64,000 nt of DNA from Xenorhabdus griffiniae (GTDB taxonomy: Bacteria > Pseudomonadota > Gammaproteobacteria > Enterobacterales > Enterobacteriaceae). The notes under the pieces are model-generated. The model ran no database searches and was not told where the DNA came from. It saw only the letters and a program-made list of their open reading frames with translations. Below, piece after piece: positions 51,667-61,363 of the stretch. Within the stretch, counting starts at the first letter, position 1. The number at the start of each line of letters is the position of its first letter. Location: the NCBI RefSeq assembly GCF_001028135.1, contig NZ_LDNM01000008.1:46580-110579 (forward strand), read 5' to 3'. Position numbers and translations under genes: made by a program.

Positions 51667-52340
51667 ATTCTCAACACAATTAGGTTAAAAGATTAAAACT
51701 TTATCCTTAAACATATGCTGTCTAAATTCATTCGTAATGATACTGATATCCCTACGGTATTGTACGAATAAAAATAGTCTATATGTGAAACATCTTCATC
51801 AAGGATATACTCATCTTATGTCAATTATTATTTACTATGACTATCTAATAAATGAGATGTTTCTTAGTCTTGGAATAAAAATCAATAATATTAATGAATT
51901 ATGCTTAAGGTAACAATGAAAAAATAAAAATAGCATAAATTCTTCTATTTTTATTCCACTTTTATAATAAGGGAAAAGTCATTTTATATTTCGTTAATAT
52001 TTTAATGTTACTTGTTATTACCTCCGTTATTGATAAAAACACGTAGAATATTTGTGGGTTTATTCGTAACTAATAAATTTTATATAAATAAATCAATAGA
52101 CCTGTTCATTAAATGATTTATTTCCCTGTAATTCAAGTCAAAACAGTAAAATTAAAGTATCAAAAAATATTATTATCACAATTTATTTTATTACATTTGT
52201 TAAGATAACTAAAGTAAACATTTAACTCATTGTTAAGGTGAGGTAATTATAATAAGATAAAGATTACACTGAATAATAAATTACTATCAATTAACCTTGA
52301 TAATAATATGAGTGTAATCTATTTTATATATAAAGGTTAG
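51667..52340. other. AT-rich spacer between nadR and the ABC-like gene
   Basis: About 670 bp. A long inverted repeat at its right end (agattacact 52261-52270 and agtgtaatct 52311-52320, with inner tatcaa/ttgata) is a weak terminator candidate for nadR. A 31-codon plus-strand ORF (51818-51913) has only a distant AAGGA and low-complexity sequence, so I do not call it. Nothing else is visible. Confidence 0.5.
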
Positions 52341-53567
52341 TTATTCCATTAACATCTGTTGCACTAATTCAACGCAATGTAGAAAACGTTGGTCATAATC
52401 CGGTGAATTGACACAAATATAATCGATATTATTTTTTTTCAACAAACTTTCAAGCAAATGGTGAAATTCTTTGCGATCTCGCTCGCTCCCCAAATTTCTT
52501 AAACCATCTGCAACCCACGGGGTGTTGTTTTCTAAAAGAATAACTAAATCAAAACGATACTCATCAATCATCGCCTGAACGAAAGGATGTTCTTTTCCTT
52601 CGTAGCGTTTGCAAAATGCCTGTGTTGTTACAAAATCAGTATCGATAAATGCGACCTTATTGGCATATTTAACAGAAAAATCAATGTATTGAGCATGGCC
52701 TAATGCAATTTTATCGTAATCTGAGTATTGTAAAGCCATTTCATCGCCTCCCAGATGGGAAAATACGTATTCGCGCCCATATTCCCATGCGCTGGTTGTG
52801 TTAAACATATTGGCCAGCTTATTCACTAATGTCGATTTTCCGCTCGATTCTCCGCCAAGAATAGCCACGGTACGTACAAAAAATGGCTTTACTTCTGTAG
52901 GGATATATTCCCAGTAACGGAAAGGAGCCTGACGGATTTGGCTACCGCTAATATTCATGAATGAGCGTTGTGGGTCGATAAGTACAGTTTCAACGCCGAA
53001 ATATTCTTTATAACGAGGAACATCCTGTGCTTCGCTGGAATAGATATAATTAGGATTGATGTTTTTTGTTGCCAGAAACGAGTTAACACTTTGACTCCAC
53101 GTTTCCCAGCCATTTGGGTAAGGTTCCATTCCTTGTTCATCAATTGCATGAATATGAATACTTTTCTGATACTTGAATGTTTGCAGCAACCATCTCAGAC
53201 GGTCACTGACCGTCGGTTGTTGAGACATCGAACTGTTGATGAATAACTCACGATCACGCACTTCGTCATAGCAAAGAACAACATGTAACTCATCAACTTG
53301 ACTGGATGCTCGTTGGATCAAATAAATATGTCCAGTATGTAATGGGTAAAATTTACCAAACACAACGCCGACCGTTTTCTTTTCCATGGGATATGCTAAT
53401 CCTAGATATTGATGAAGAGAAGCCAGTTTCTGAGCACTGGGACTTTTTATTTTGGCATTAACCAGTTGGCTTAGATAGCCTTTGGTCATTCCGCTGGCAT
53501 CAGCAACCTGCTGTAATGTATAACCTGCCTGTTTGATTGCCTCTTTCAAATAGTCAAATTGCGCCAT
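52341..53567 (-). CDS. nadR: Trifunctional NAD regulator / NMN adenylyltransferase / ribosylnicotinamide kinase
   Basis: Represses NAD synthesis genes and salvages nicotinamide riboside. The N-terminal helix-turn-helix (about residues 1-60) has YTLQQVADASGMTKGYLSQLVN. The adenylyltransferase domain (about 63-225) has GVVFGKFYPLHTGHIYLI and ISGSQIR. The C-terminal kinase domain (about 230-408) has the Walker A AILGGESSGKSTLVN. 408 residues (E. coli 410). It lies downstream of radA but separated by 675 bp with repeats. A NadR-type operator sits just upstream of its ATG, so autoregulation is likely. Confidence 0.97.
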   Translation of the reverse strand: MAQFDYLKEAIKQAGYTLQQVADASGMTKGYLSQLVNAKIKSPSAQKLASLHQYLGLAYPMEKKTVGVVFGKFYPLHTGHIYLIQRASSQVDELHVVLCYDEVRDRELFINSSMSQQPTVSDRLRWLLQTFKYQKSIHIHAIDEQGMEPYPNGWETWSQSVNSFLATKNINPNYIYSSEAQDVPRYKEYFGVETVLIDPQRSFMNISGSQIRQAPFRYWEYIPTEVKPFFVRTVAILGGESSGKSTLVNKLANMFNTTSAWEYGREYVFSHLGGDEMALQYSDYDKIALGHAQYIDFSVKYANKVAFIDTDFVTTQAFCKRYEGKEHPFVQAMIDEYRFDLVILLENNTPWVADGLRNLGSERDRKEFHHLLESLLKKNNIDYICVNSPDYDQRFLHCVELVQQMLME

Positions 53568-53580
53568 AAAACCCCCTCTA

Positions 53581-53598
53581 TGTTTAGTATACTAAACA
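53581..53598 (-). promoter_or_regulatory. NadR operator upstream of nadR
   Basis: A perfect 18-bp palindrome, tgtttagta/tactaaaca. It fits the NadR box TGTTTA-N6-TAAACA exactly and lies 14 bp before the nadR start codon. Confidence 0.8.
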
Positions 53599-53826
53599 AA
53601 GTAGCATATTTGTCGTGAAAGGTAAAAATAAAATAACCAAATGCTAAATTGATAGTTAAACAATAAAGAGGAATGATAATAGCGTTTGTTCAATTATTCT
53701 TGAACAAATTGTCTGCTTTATTCGTTATATAAATATTTACATAACTATTTGTGGTTTAAATTTAACCAGTATTTTGTGATCAATAAATAACAGCGTATGG
53801 TGAGAATAGGAAAGCATTAAATGATA

Positions 53827-53931
53827 TATACTTGATAAACTTCAAGTTGCAATCCGCCAGACGACGCGAGGCCTTATATTTCCCTGCTGCGCGGGGAAAT
53901 ATAACACGCATCTTGAAGTTGAATTGGTATA
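53827..53931. repeat. About 105-bp palindromic repeat, copy 1
   Basis: Outer ends pair (aacttcaag...cttgaagtt, with tata at both tips), and an inner stem ttatatttccc/gggaaatataa surrounds tgctgcgcg. It shares most positions with the copy at 54110-54215 and with a half copy at 32736-32781. ERIC-sized, but not the ERIC sequence. It lies in the nadR-radA spacer; the rest of 53599-54242 is plain AT-rich DNA. Confidence 0.85.
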
Positions 53932-54109
53932 GTGCTTAACTATTTGATTTTTTATTTAAGTAAGATGAATAAAAATATTTAGTCATGATTTTATTATCCG
54001 CCTCGTTTGATATGTGATGGCAGGCGAGAGAATATTCTGGCAAATTAGGAAAAATACTTAGATTGCTGTTTAATAGATTTCAAGCAGTAACTTGAAATCT
54101 ATTGGCTAT

Positions 54110-54215
54110 ATGTACTCGATAAACGTCAAGTTGTAATCCGCAAGATGGCGCGAGGCCTTATATTTCCCCGCTATACGGGGAAATATAACACGCACCTTGA
54201 AATTGGATTGGTATA
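54110..54215. repeat. About 105-bp palindromic repeat, copy 2
   Basis: Same layout as copy 1 and the same orientation, about 180 bp away: left end ctcgataaacgtcaagttgt, inner stem tatttcccc/ggggaaata, right end cttgaaattggattggtata. Two copies in tandem between radA and nadR would form strong stems in a read-through transcript and could lower nadR expression from upstream. Confidence 0.85.
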
Positions 54216-54242
54216 GTTCTAAAAAGAATAACAGATTGTGTA

Positions 54243-55625
54243 TTAATCCAAATCATCCAGAACAGATAACGCATCGGCCAGCTTTTTGACACCAAATACT
54301 TTCATGTCAGGCAGTGATTTTTTCGGCATGTTAGCATGAGGAACAATAGCGCGTTTAAAACCGTGTTTAGCGGCTTCTGAAATGCGTTCTTGCCCACTAG
54401 GAACAGGGCGAATTTCTCCCGCCAACCCCACTTCTCCAAATACCACCAGATCACGGGGCAGAGGCCTGTCGCGGAAACTGGAAACCAAAGAGAGCAATAA
54501 CGCCAGATCAGCACTCGTTTCCGTAACTTTTACCCCACCGACAACATTCACAAATACATCTTGATCAGACATTTGCAAACCGCCATGTCGGTGCAGAACG
54601 GCAAGCAAAATAGCCAGCCTGTTTTGTTCAAGCCCGACGGCTACACGGCGTGGGTTTGCCATCATGGAGTGATCTACCAATGCCTGAATTTCAACAAGCA
54701 ACGGTCGCGTGCCTTCCCAGACAATCATAACCGAACTACCCGAGGTAATTTCATCGCCACGACTCAGGAAAATGGCGGAAGGATTACTGATTTCCCGTAG
54801 CCCCTGTTCGGTCATTGCAAATACACCTAGCTCATTAATAGCACCGAAGCGGTTTTTATGGCTGCGCAGGGTGCGGAAACGGGAATCAGCTTCACCATCC
54901 AACATGACAGAACAGTCTATACAGTGTTCGAGCACCTTGGGACCAGCCAAAGTGCCATCTTTGGTTACATGCCCAACCATAATAATGGCAACACCACGGG
55001 TTTTGGCAAACCGTGTCAGGTAGGCTGCGGTTTCCCTGACTTGTGCAACACTGCCTGGTGACGATTGAATATCAGCCATGTGCATGACCTGAATTGAATC
55101 AATCACCATCAGTTTAGGTTGTTCTTGCTCTGCAATCAGACAAATCTGCTCAATGCTGGTTTCCGATAACATATTCAGTTGATCTGTCGGCAAACCCAGC
55201 CGATATGCTCGCATCGCCACTTGTTGCAATGACTCTTCCCCTGTCACATACAGGGTTTTCATCTGGGTGGATAGCTGGCACATGGTTTGTAAAAGCAGAG
55301 TACTTTTCCCCGCGCCTGGGTTACCGCCAATCAAAATGGCGCTGCCGGGAACCACACCACCACCGAGCACCCGGTCAAACTCTATAAACCCGGTTGAAAA
55401 ACGGGGCAGTTCTTCCAGGCTGATATCAGAGAGTTTCTGTACCTTACTGATCCCAGCGTCCCCAGCATAGCCACTAAAACGCTCATTGCGGGATGATGAA
55501 GCGGCGGCTAAACGCACTTCCGTAATGGTATTCCATGCGTGACATGCGGTACATTGCCCCTGCCAACGGGGATAATCCGCACCACATTCGTTACAGACAA
55601 ATGCCCGTTTTGCTGCTTTTGCCAC
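54243..55625 (-). CDS. radA: DNA repair protein RadA
   Basis: RecA/DnaB-like helicase that promotes branch migration in recombinational repair. The N-terminal zinc finger is CNECGADYPRWQGQCTACHAW. The Walker A is LIGGNPGAGKSTLLLQ, the RadA motif KNRFG appears in RSHKNRFGAINELG, and a Lon-protease-like C-terminal domain follows. The start is GTG at 55623-55625 (VAKAAKRAFVC), with GAGGAAG upstream. This gives 460 residues, the E. coli length. It lies 28 bp downstream of serB, as in E. coli serB-radA-nadR. Confidence 0.97.
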   Translation of the reverse strand: MAKAAKRAFVCNECGADYPRWQGQCTACHAWNTITEVRLAAASSSRNERFSGYAGDAGISKVQKLSDISLEELPRFSTGFIEFDRVLGGGVVPGSAILIGGNPGAGKSTLLLQTMCQLSTQMKTLYVTGEESLQQVAMRAYRLGLPTDQLNMLSETSIEQICLIAEQEQPKLMVIDSIQVMHMADIQSSPGSVAQVRETAAYLTRFAKTRGVAIIMVGHVTKDGTLAGPKVLEHCIDCSVMLDGEADSRFRTLRSHKNRFGAINELGVFAMTEQGLREISNPSAIFLSRGDEITSGSSVMIVWEGTRPLLVEIQALVDHSMMANPRRVAVGLEQNRLAILLAVLHRHGGLQMSDQDVFVNVVGGVKVTETSADLALLLSLVSSFRDRPLPRDLVVFGEVGLAGEIRPVPSGQERISEAAKHGFKRAIVPHANMPKKSLPDMKVFGVKKLADALSVLDDLD

Positions 55626-55653
55626 TTTGTACTTCCTCAATATAATACTTTTG

Positions 55654-56631
55654 TCAGCGTTCTTCGTGTTTCAAACCACCGCTCAATACACACAGGACGC
55701 CCATTAAATCTGCATGGCGGATAGCAACTTTGGCCTGAGTGTAAACTTTTGGTTTAGCATGATAGGCGATCCCCAACCCTGCCTTGCGGATCATTTTCAG
55801 ATCATTGGCACCATCCCCAATAGCGACGGTTTGACTCAGAGGAATATTCAGGGCTTTTGCCAATCTTATCAGCGTGGTTGCCTTGTATTTGGCATCGACA
55901 ATCGGCCCTTTGACTTTACCGGTCAGCTTGCCATTTTTTATCTCCAGTTGATTGGCGACTGCGGCAAAAAGGCGTAGCTGCTGGCGAAGATTGTCGGCAA
56001 AGAAAGTGAAACCACCGGAGGCAATAGCGACATGCCAATCCAATGATTGTAACTTGCGAACCAGACTGGTTAGCCCTGGCATAAGCGGAAGTGTTTCCAT
56101 CACTTGCTGCAAGATTGAGGCATCGGCACCTGCCAATTGTGCTACTCGCTCGCGCAGACTTTCTGAAAAGTCCAGTTCGCCTTGCATCGCCCGCTCTGTG
56201 ATTTCCGCCACTTTATCACCCACTCCGGCCAGGCGGGCAATTTCATCAATGCATTCAATCTGAATAGCGGTAGAATCCATATCCATCACCAATAAGCCAG
56301 GTGAGCGGAGGCGAGGGATCTGCCCCAAGGGAACGACATCCAAACGGCACTCATCTGCCTGCCGTTTAATGCGCGGCGAAAGGCTACCGGCAATACGGAC
56401 AACCTGATAATCATCGATCCGCCATGAAGAGACCACCACAATGGCGGCGCCCAATCGGTGCTGGAACTCGCTGATACGCTGTTTATCCAAACCACGTCCA
56501 TACAGCAACCAGCCGCTATCTCCTGCCCGGTAATCCAGAGGCATGACTTCATCACCACTGAGGGATAGGGGTAATCCGGGCCATTTATGGATCTCATCCG
56601 GTAAATAGCGATAGGCCAGATTATTAGACAT
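55654..56631 (-). CDS. serB: Phosphoserine phosphatase
   Basis: Last step of serine synthesis. The HAD-family active site has LLVMDMDSTAIQIECIDEIA (nucleophile and acid aspartates), IASGGFTFF and the metal-binding VAIGDGANDLKM. The start ATG at 56629-56631 (MSNNLAYRYLPDEI) gives 325 residues (E. coli 322). Another ATG lies two codons upstream, closer to the AGGAG site. Divergent from ytjB, cotranscribed with radA. Confidence 0.97.
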   Translation of the reverse strand: MSNNLAYRYLPDEIHKWPGLPLSLSGDEVMPLDYRAGDSGWLLYGRGLDKQRISEFQHRLGAAIVVVSSWRIDDYQVVRIAGSLSPRIKRQADECRLDVVPLGQIPRLRSPGLLVMDMDSTAIQIECIDEIARLAGVGDKVAEITERAMQGELDFSESLRERVAQLAGADASILQQVMETLPLMPGLTSLVRKLQSLDWHVAIASGGFTFFADNLRQQLRLFAAVANQLEIKNGKLTGKVKGPIVDAKYKATTLIRLAKALNIPLSQTVAIGDGANDLKMIRKAGLGIAYHAKPKVYTQAKVAIRHADLMGVLCVLSGGLKHEER

Positions 56632-56747
56632 GAACATTGACTCCTGTAATTCCATATAATTTGGTGCAGGCAAAAAACGCTTTTCAAACTATCCTATCAT
56701 TACCGCATCTGGCAACATGTGCTTTCTGAACATGGGACGAGATAACG

Positions 56748-57413
56748 ATGATAAAAACCAAGCTAAAAATTAGACTGCACAAGACGGCGATTATATTAAT
56801 ATGTATAGCTCTGCTGGTACTGCTGATGCAGGGAGTTTCCTATTTCAGCCGTTCTCAACAACAGGCGCATATGGATCAATTTGAAGATCTGGCGAAAACA
56901 TTGGCAAAACAGGTCGCATTCAGCTTGTCTGATTATATGGAGAATGGTAGCAAAGATCTTAATAATAAAAAGATTATCGCTAACTTAGATTACTTAACGA
57001 GTAATAGCCGCATTTTGGATGCCAGTGTCTATCTGGAAAATGGCACACAGATAGCACGAAGGGGTGAACCGGTTTCTGTTCGTGAACGATTATCGTTGGA
57101 AGGCAAAAAATCCAGTAGTTATTTCAACCAACAAATTGTTGTGCCGATACCAGGAGAAAATCACCCAAAAGGTTTTCTTCGCCTGACACTGGATACACAT
57201 CGATTGGCGACCGAGGCTAAACAGGTCGATAACACAACGAACTTACTTAGGATAATGCTCCTGCTCTCTTTGGCGATTGGGTTTATTCTGGCTCATAACT
57301 TGCTGAAACTGTCTCCTAGTCGCTGGCAACAATCCCCTTATCTGCTGACGGCCAATACTAAATCTTCTGATGAAGCAGAAAGTAAAGCACAAGATGATGA
57401 TAACCAACGGTAA
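56748..57413 (+). CDS. ytjB: AhpA/YtjB family membrane protein
   Basis: A 221-residue inner-membrane protein (SMP family) with two membrane helices (about residues 13-33 and 166-184) around a periplasmic domain containing DQFEDLAKTLAKQVAFSLSDY and VVPIPGENHPKGFLRLTLD. A charged cytoplasmic tail ends DDDNQR. Function is poorly known. Divergent from serB, exactly as in E. coli. Its stop codon lies inside a perfect palindrome shared with the convergent gene. Confidence 0.9.
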   Translation: MIKTKLKIRLHKTAIILICIALLVLLMQGVSYFSRSQQQAHMDQFEDLAKTLAKQVAFSLSDYMENGSKDLNNKKIIANLDYLTSNSRILDASVYLENGTQIARRGEPVSVRERLSLEGKKSSSYFNQQIVVPIPGENHPKGFLRLTLDTHRLATEAKQVDNTTNLLRIMLLLSLAIGFILAHNLLKLSPSRWQQSPYLLTANTKSSDEAESKAQDDDNQR

Positions 57414-57434
57414 TGTGACATTACCGTTGGTTAT
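57400..57434. terminator. 35-bp palindrome overlapping two convergent stop codons
   Basis: Perfect 17-bp arms (57400-57416 and 57418-57434) around one G. It contains the ytjB stop (57411-57413) and the stop of the convergent gene (57421-57423), and both proteins end in NQR because they read the two arms of the same palindrome. No T run follows, but a stem this long should act on both transcripts. Confidence 0.75.
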
Positions 57435-57744
57435 TGTGCGGATAACTTTCCTCATTATCAATGTTCTTTCCATAATACCGCTTGAAACAAATGGAATAGA
57501 GTACGCCGTGTAGAAGTGCAATCATGACTGCGCCATAAAACACAATCGGCTGATGAGCAACATTAATATGCACAATCGGAATATTGTCAAAACGAAAGAT
57601 ATACATATGAAAGGCCATCGCTGCGATTGCAAGTAAGATCCCCGCTGCGTTGTGGTGGATCCGATGTGACAGCAGGAGCCATTTTAAGGCGAAGAAAAAA
57701 GGAATAAGCATTAATAAAGAAATAACCACATAAACCATTATCAT
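57421..57744 (-). CDS. Small membrane protein of unknown function
   Basis: 107 residues with three hydrophobic segments (about residues 4-25, 34-51 and 66-88) and a charged C-terminal tail ending HNNQR. I do not recognise a family. It is not present at this position in E. coli. It is convergent with ytjB and ends inside a shared palindrome. Upstream of its start is a 301-bp AT-rich gap. Confidence 0.6.
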   Translation of the reverse strand: MIMVYVVISLLMLIPFFFALKWLLLSHRIHHNAAGILLAIAAMAFHMYIFRFDNIPIVHINVAHQPIVFYGAVMIALLHGVLYSICFKRYYGKNIDNEESYPHNNQR

Positions 57745-57969
57745 TTCCTTAAGTTTTTGTTTGGAATGTTGATGTAAGCAGATAGATTGAACGCTGTCAT
57801 AAGCACGCTGCGTGTTTCAATTATCTATTTAATATACCTGTTATTTAACAATGTGAAGTAAGTCTATAACATGGTTTATACATAAATAGTAAACATAGTT
57901 ATTATTAATTTTTTTGATTTTATTGATGAATTATTGTGTTTTATGGAGAGGATTTTATTCAGGTACATG

Positions 57970-58001
57970 GCCTGAACCCTGCTAAAGAACAGCGTTCAGG
58001 C
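57970..58001 (-). terminator. Hairpin downstream of the aldo/keto reductase gene
   Basis: Arms gcctgaac (57970-57977) and gttcaggc (57994-58001), 45 bp past the reductase stop. There is no immediate T run. The remainder of 57745-58045 shows no gene. Confidence 0.45.
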
Positions 58002-58045
58002 TCATTGGGATGGAGAGATGAATCTATGGCGGGTGATTTTACTCA

Positions 58046-58876
58046 CTAGAATTGATTGTAAGTATCGGGATTTGGGCCTATGCGCTTCCCGATGTCCAGT
58101 TCAGCCATGGCGGTTAAGTCTTCTTTTTCCAGTCTGAAATCAAATACATCAAAATTTTCTTTAATACGGGAAGGTGTAACCGATTTAGGAATGGCAATCA
58201 TGCCGCAGTCAAGATGCCAACGAATCACAATCTGCGCTGGCGTTTTGCCGTATTTAAATGCCAGACGTTCAACCAATGAAGAATTAAAAACGCCTTTTCC
58301 GCCCCGTGATAACGGACTCCAAGACTCGGTTGTAATATAATGGGTAGCATTCCATGAGTGAAGTTGTCGCTGTTGTAGTAAGGGGTGCAGTTCAATTTGG
58401 TTGATGACGGGAACCATCCCCGTTTCCTGTATTATTTTTTGTAAGTGCTCGATATGAAAATTACAGACGCCAATACTGCGAGTCAGGCCGGCTTCTTTCA
58501 GTTCAATCAGTTGCTTCCATGCATCAACATAATGATCCTGTTCGGGTACTGGCCACTGAATGAGATAGAGATCAACATAATCTAACTGTAGTTTGCCCAG
58601 GCTTTCTTGTAATGCTGCACGAGCATCCAGGTGGCGATCATTCCAGAGCTTGGTGGTGATGAAAATTTCTTCGCGTGGGATATCAGTTTCTTTTAAGGCT
58701 TTTCCCACACCTTCTTCATTATGAAAAATGGTGGCTGTATCAATGGAGCGATAACCGACTTCTAATGCGGTATGGATAGACTTAACAACCTGCTCATTAC
58801 TCGCTTTCCAAACGCCAAGCCCTAATTGTGGCATGTGATTCTCATCAGCGAGTTTAATAATTGTCTGCTGACCCAT
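58046..58876 (-). CDS. DkgA-like aldo/keto reductase with altered catalytic tetrad
   Basis: A 276-residue TIM-barrel aldo/keto reductase closely similar to 2,5-diketo-gluconate reductase A, with the same neighbourhood (E. coli dkgA lies near yghB-metC-exbBD). The ribosome-binding site AGGAGGT is excellent. The cofactor end is intact (IPKSVTPSRIKENFDVFDF). Of the Asp-Tyr-Lys-His tetrad, Asp (SIDTAT) and Lys (ITTKLWND) remain. The Tyr is Phe (IFHNEEGVG, codon TTT), and the His before WPVP is Gln (LIQWPVP, codon CAG). Ordinary carbonyl reduction should therefore be strongly impaired. It could be a neofunctionalised binding protein or an enzyme with altered chemistry. Confidence 0.88.
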   Translation of the reverse strand: MGQQTIIKLADENHMPQLGLGVWKASNEQVVKSIHTALEVGYRSIDTATIFHNEEGVGKALKETDIPREEIFITTKLWNDRHLDARAALQESLGKLQLDYVDLYLIQWPVPEQDHYVDAWKQLIELKEAGLTRSIGVCNFHIEHLQKIIQETGMVPVINQIELHPLLQQRQLHSWNATHYITTESWSPLSRGGKGVFNSSLVERLAFKYGKTPAQIVIRWHLDCGMIAIPKSVTPSRIKENFDVFDFRLEKEDLTAMAELDIGKRIGPNPDTYNQF

Positions 58877-59083
58877 TATTACCTCCTTTAGGTTTGGAAC
58901 TTTTTATGGCTGGAAGAGATCTGCCATCAAGCAGCTAATCTGAAAGATAAATTTCTACGCCCGAACTTTCCAGAAAACCGACGAGTGGCGTGGATAACTT
59001 TATTGATTCGTTTTTCTTTTAAACCCTCCGTAACCCCGCCCAATTCTGCCGTGTATTGGCATCCTGGGATGCCATTCAGCCTG

Positions 59084-59755
59084 TTATTTGTTTTTCTTTG
59101 CTGTTCCTTTCTTATAACGCCAATACATCAGCAGAGAAGCGGATAACCCACTGAACAACAGAATGACAGGCAAAATCACCAAAATATTCATGACCGTATC
59201 TTGATGTGCTTTAACGAAAGGGATCTGGTTTAAAATATAGCCAAAACCCACGATAATAATGACCCATAAGAAGCCACTTAACCAGTTAAAAAATTGAAAG
59301 CGTTTATTATTTAGACCAGAAATACCGGCAAATGTTGGCAGGAGAGTGCGCACAAATGCTAAAAAGCGTCCGATAAGCAGGGCAGACAGACCGTGTTTAG
59401 AGAATAATACATTGGCACGTTGGCGATATTGCAAGGGAAGTTGAGCCAGCCAGTTTTTGACAATACGGGTATGGCCGAGCCAGCGCCCCTGTAAATAACC
59501 CAGCCAACAACCCAGACTTGCCGCGATGGTGAGCAGAACTACCGTAGGGATGAAGTTCAAGACACCTTTGGCAATCAGGGCACCGGAAAGCACCAGCAGA
59601 GTATCGCCGGGCAAAAAGGCGGCTGGCAGTAGCCCGTTTTCCAACACTAGCGTGACAAAGAGGACGCCATAAATAACCCAGATGACATCTGGATTGGCCA
59701 GTTGGTTAAAATCATGATGCCAGAGTGCATGCACGATCTCGCTTAACGTTTCCAT
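59084..59755 (-). CDS. yghB: DedA-family membrane protein
   Basis: A 223-residue inner-membrane protein of the DedA/VTT family, which includes YqjA and YghB. They support proton-motive force and undecaprenyl-phosphate recycling. Hallmarks are [21 protein letters not shown] near the N terminus and [21 protein letters not shown] in the middle, with about five membrane segments. It lies next to metC, as in E. coli (yghB, 219 residues). Confidence 0.92.
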   Translation of the reverse strand: METLSEIVHALWHHDFNQLANPDVIWVIYGVLFVTLVLENGLLPAAFLPGDTLLVLSGALIAKGVLNFIPTVVLLTIAASLGCWLGYLQGRWLGHTRIVKNWLAQLPLQYRQRANVLFSKHGLSALLIGRFLAFVRTLLPTFAGISGLNNKRFQFFNWLSGFLWVIIIVGFGYILNQIPFVKAHQDTVMNILVILPVILLFSGLSASLLMYWRYKKGTAKKNK

Positions 59756-59917
59756 TGTTTATCCTGTGACTTTTGCGAGTAAAAATAATTAACAAACAGA
59801 TCTGCCTCAGTGTACCGCAAAATGATGAGATAGGGGGGGATTTGAATCAGCATCAGGGAAACCGTGGCTATCTGTAAATACGCAGTAAAAGAGATAGCCA
59901 CAATTAAAAGGTGAACG

Positions 59918-61111
59918 TTAACGAACTGCCAAACGAGCAAAACCGGCTTCCAGATCATCAATCAAGTCTTGTGGATTTTCCAGCCCGATATGGAGACGGA
60001 ATAAGGTGCCCGCTTTTTGCGGCGAAGGGTATTGACGCAGTCGTTGCAGCATTTCTGGTTGAATGCCCAAAATCAATGACTCAAAACCTCCCCACGAAAA
60101 GGCCATCTTAAAATGATTCAGGTTATCGAGATAATCAGCAAATTGTTGGTGTGTCAGCTGGGTATTCAGGAGAAAAGAAAATAGCCCACAGGAACCAGTA
60201 AAATCACGTTGAAAGAACTGATGCCCCGGGCAAGAAGGCAGGGCAGGGTGATAAACCTCGGCAACCTCCGGCCGCTGCACAAGCCATTTGGCAATTCTGA
60301 TACTGTTTTCTTCGTGTTGTTTTAAACGAATCGCTAACGTTCGCAGCCCTCGGTTTGCCATATACACGGTATCGGGATCGGCGATTTGCCCTAGCAAGTA
60401 AGATCCTTCTCTAAGCGTTTCCCAACATCGTGCATTGGCGACGGCCGTGCCCAGCATCCCGTCTGAATGACCGATAATATATTTGGTGGCGGATTGGATG
60501 GAAATATCGATGCCAAACTCCAGCGCCTTAAACAGTACGCCTGCCGCCCATGTATTATCGATGATAATGACAATCTCAGAATTGACTTGTCGAATAGCAC
60601 GCACAATAGCAGGAATATCTTGCACTTCCATCGTCAGGGAGCCGGGTGATTCAAGAAAGATAACTTTGGTATTAGGTTGAATCCGCGCAGCAATGTTTTC
60701 TCCGATCATGGGGTCAAAATAATCGGTGGAAACCCCCATTTTTTTCAGAACATGATGGCAAAATTCCTGTGTAGGTTCATAGGCAGTCCCTGTCATTAAA
60801 ACATGATCACCGGTTGCCACAAATGCCAGAATTGAATGAGTAATAGCGGCCGTACCGGAAGGATAGAGTGCACAACCGGCCCCCCCTTCCAGTTCAGCCA
60901 TCGCGGCCTGGAAAGAGAAATGGGTCAGTGTGCCACGGCGCCCATAAAATAATTCACCCCTAGCCCGGTTTTTCAAGGCGTGTTCTAAATCTTCAACAGT
61001 ATCGAAAATGACAGATGAAGTGCGTTGAATCAGGGGATTAACGGCACTTTGCGTATATCTTTTTTGTCGCCCTGCACTAACCAATAAGGTTTCGAGTTTT
61101 TTTTCTGTCAT
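59918..61111 (-). CDS. metC: Cystathionine beta-lyase
   Basis: PLP enzyme splitting cystathionine to homocysteine, pyruvate and ammonia. 397 residues from the ATG at 61109-61111 ([20 protein letters not shown]); an in-frame TTG five codons upstream is less likely. The PLP lysine is in [36 protein letters not shown] and YPSGTAAIT are conserved. It is divergent from exbB, the classic enterobacterial arrangement. Confidence 0.96.
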   Translation of the reverse strand: MTEKKLETLLVSAGRQKRYTQSAVNPLIQRTSSVIFDTVEDLEHALKNRARGELFYGRRGTLTHFSFQAAMAELEGGAGCALYPSGTAAITHSILAFVATGDHVLMTGTAYEPTQEFCHHVLKKMGVSTDYFDPMIGENIAARIQPNTKVIFLESPGSLTMEVQDIPAIVRAIRQVNSEIVIIIDNTWAAGVLFKALEFGIDISIQSATKYIIGHSDGMLGTAVANARCWETLREGSYLLGQIADPDTVYMANRGLRTLAIRLKQHEENSIRIAKWLVQRPEVAEVYHPALPSCPGHQFFQRDFTGSCGLFSFLLNTQLTHQQFADYLDNLNHFKMAFSWGGFESLILGIQPEMLQRLRQYPSPQKAGTLFRLHIGLENPQDLIDDLEAGFARLAVR

Positions 61112-61304
61112 GGCATCATTCCCCAAGTTATTTCCTGCCTGTCTCTAAATAGAATCGTGCAAATAATGATTAGCAAGTTAAAAGATTTGGGGTGTTTTAC
61201 CAAAGAGATTCGAGTAACTTGACGAAAATTCACGGTGAGCGGGTGAGGGTAAATCAGGATCGATTAATGAAAGAACATCATTAAGTGGTACTTTTTTATT
61301 AAAT

Positions 61305-61323
61305 AGTAATGATAATTACTATC
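61305..61323 (+). promoter_or_regulatory. Fur box upstream of exbBD
   Basis: AGTAATGATAATTACTATC at 61305-61323 matches the 19-bp Fur consensus GATAATGATAATCATTATC at 15 positions. It lies 250 bp before exbB in the metC-exbB divergent region, where iron-dependent repression of the TonB energising system is expected. Confidence 0.75.
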
Positions 61324-61363
61324 AAATCGCCAAATGTCTGATATCATTTGTCGCGGACTTTTT

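Noticed and set aside
51818..51913. 31-codon plus-strand ORF between the ABC-like gene and nadR
   Set aside because: The AAGGA is about 11 nt from the ATG and the sequence is dominated by Ile/Asn/Tyr, as expected from AT-rich DNA by chance.
53827..54215. CRISPR interpretation of the tandem palindromic repeats
   Set aside because: There are only two copies of about 105 bp, with no short regular repeat-spacer pattern and no cas genes.
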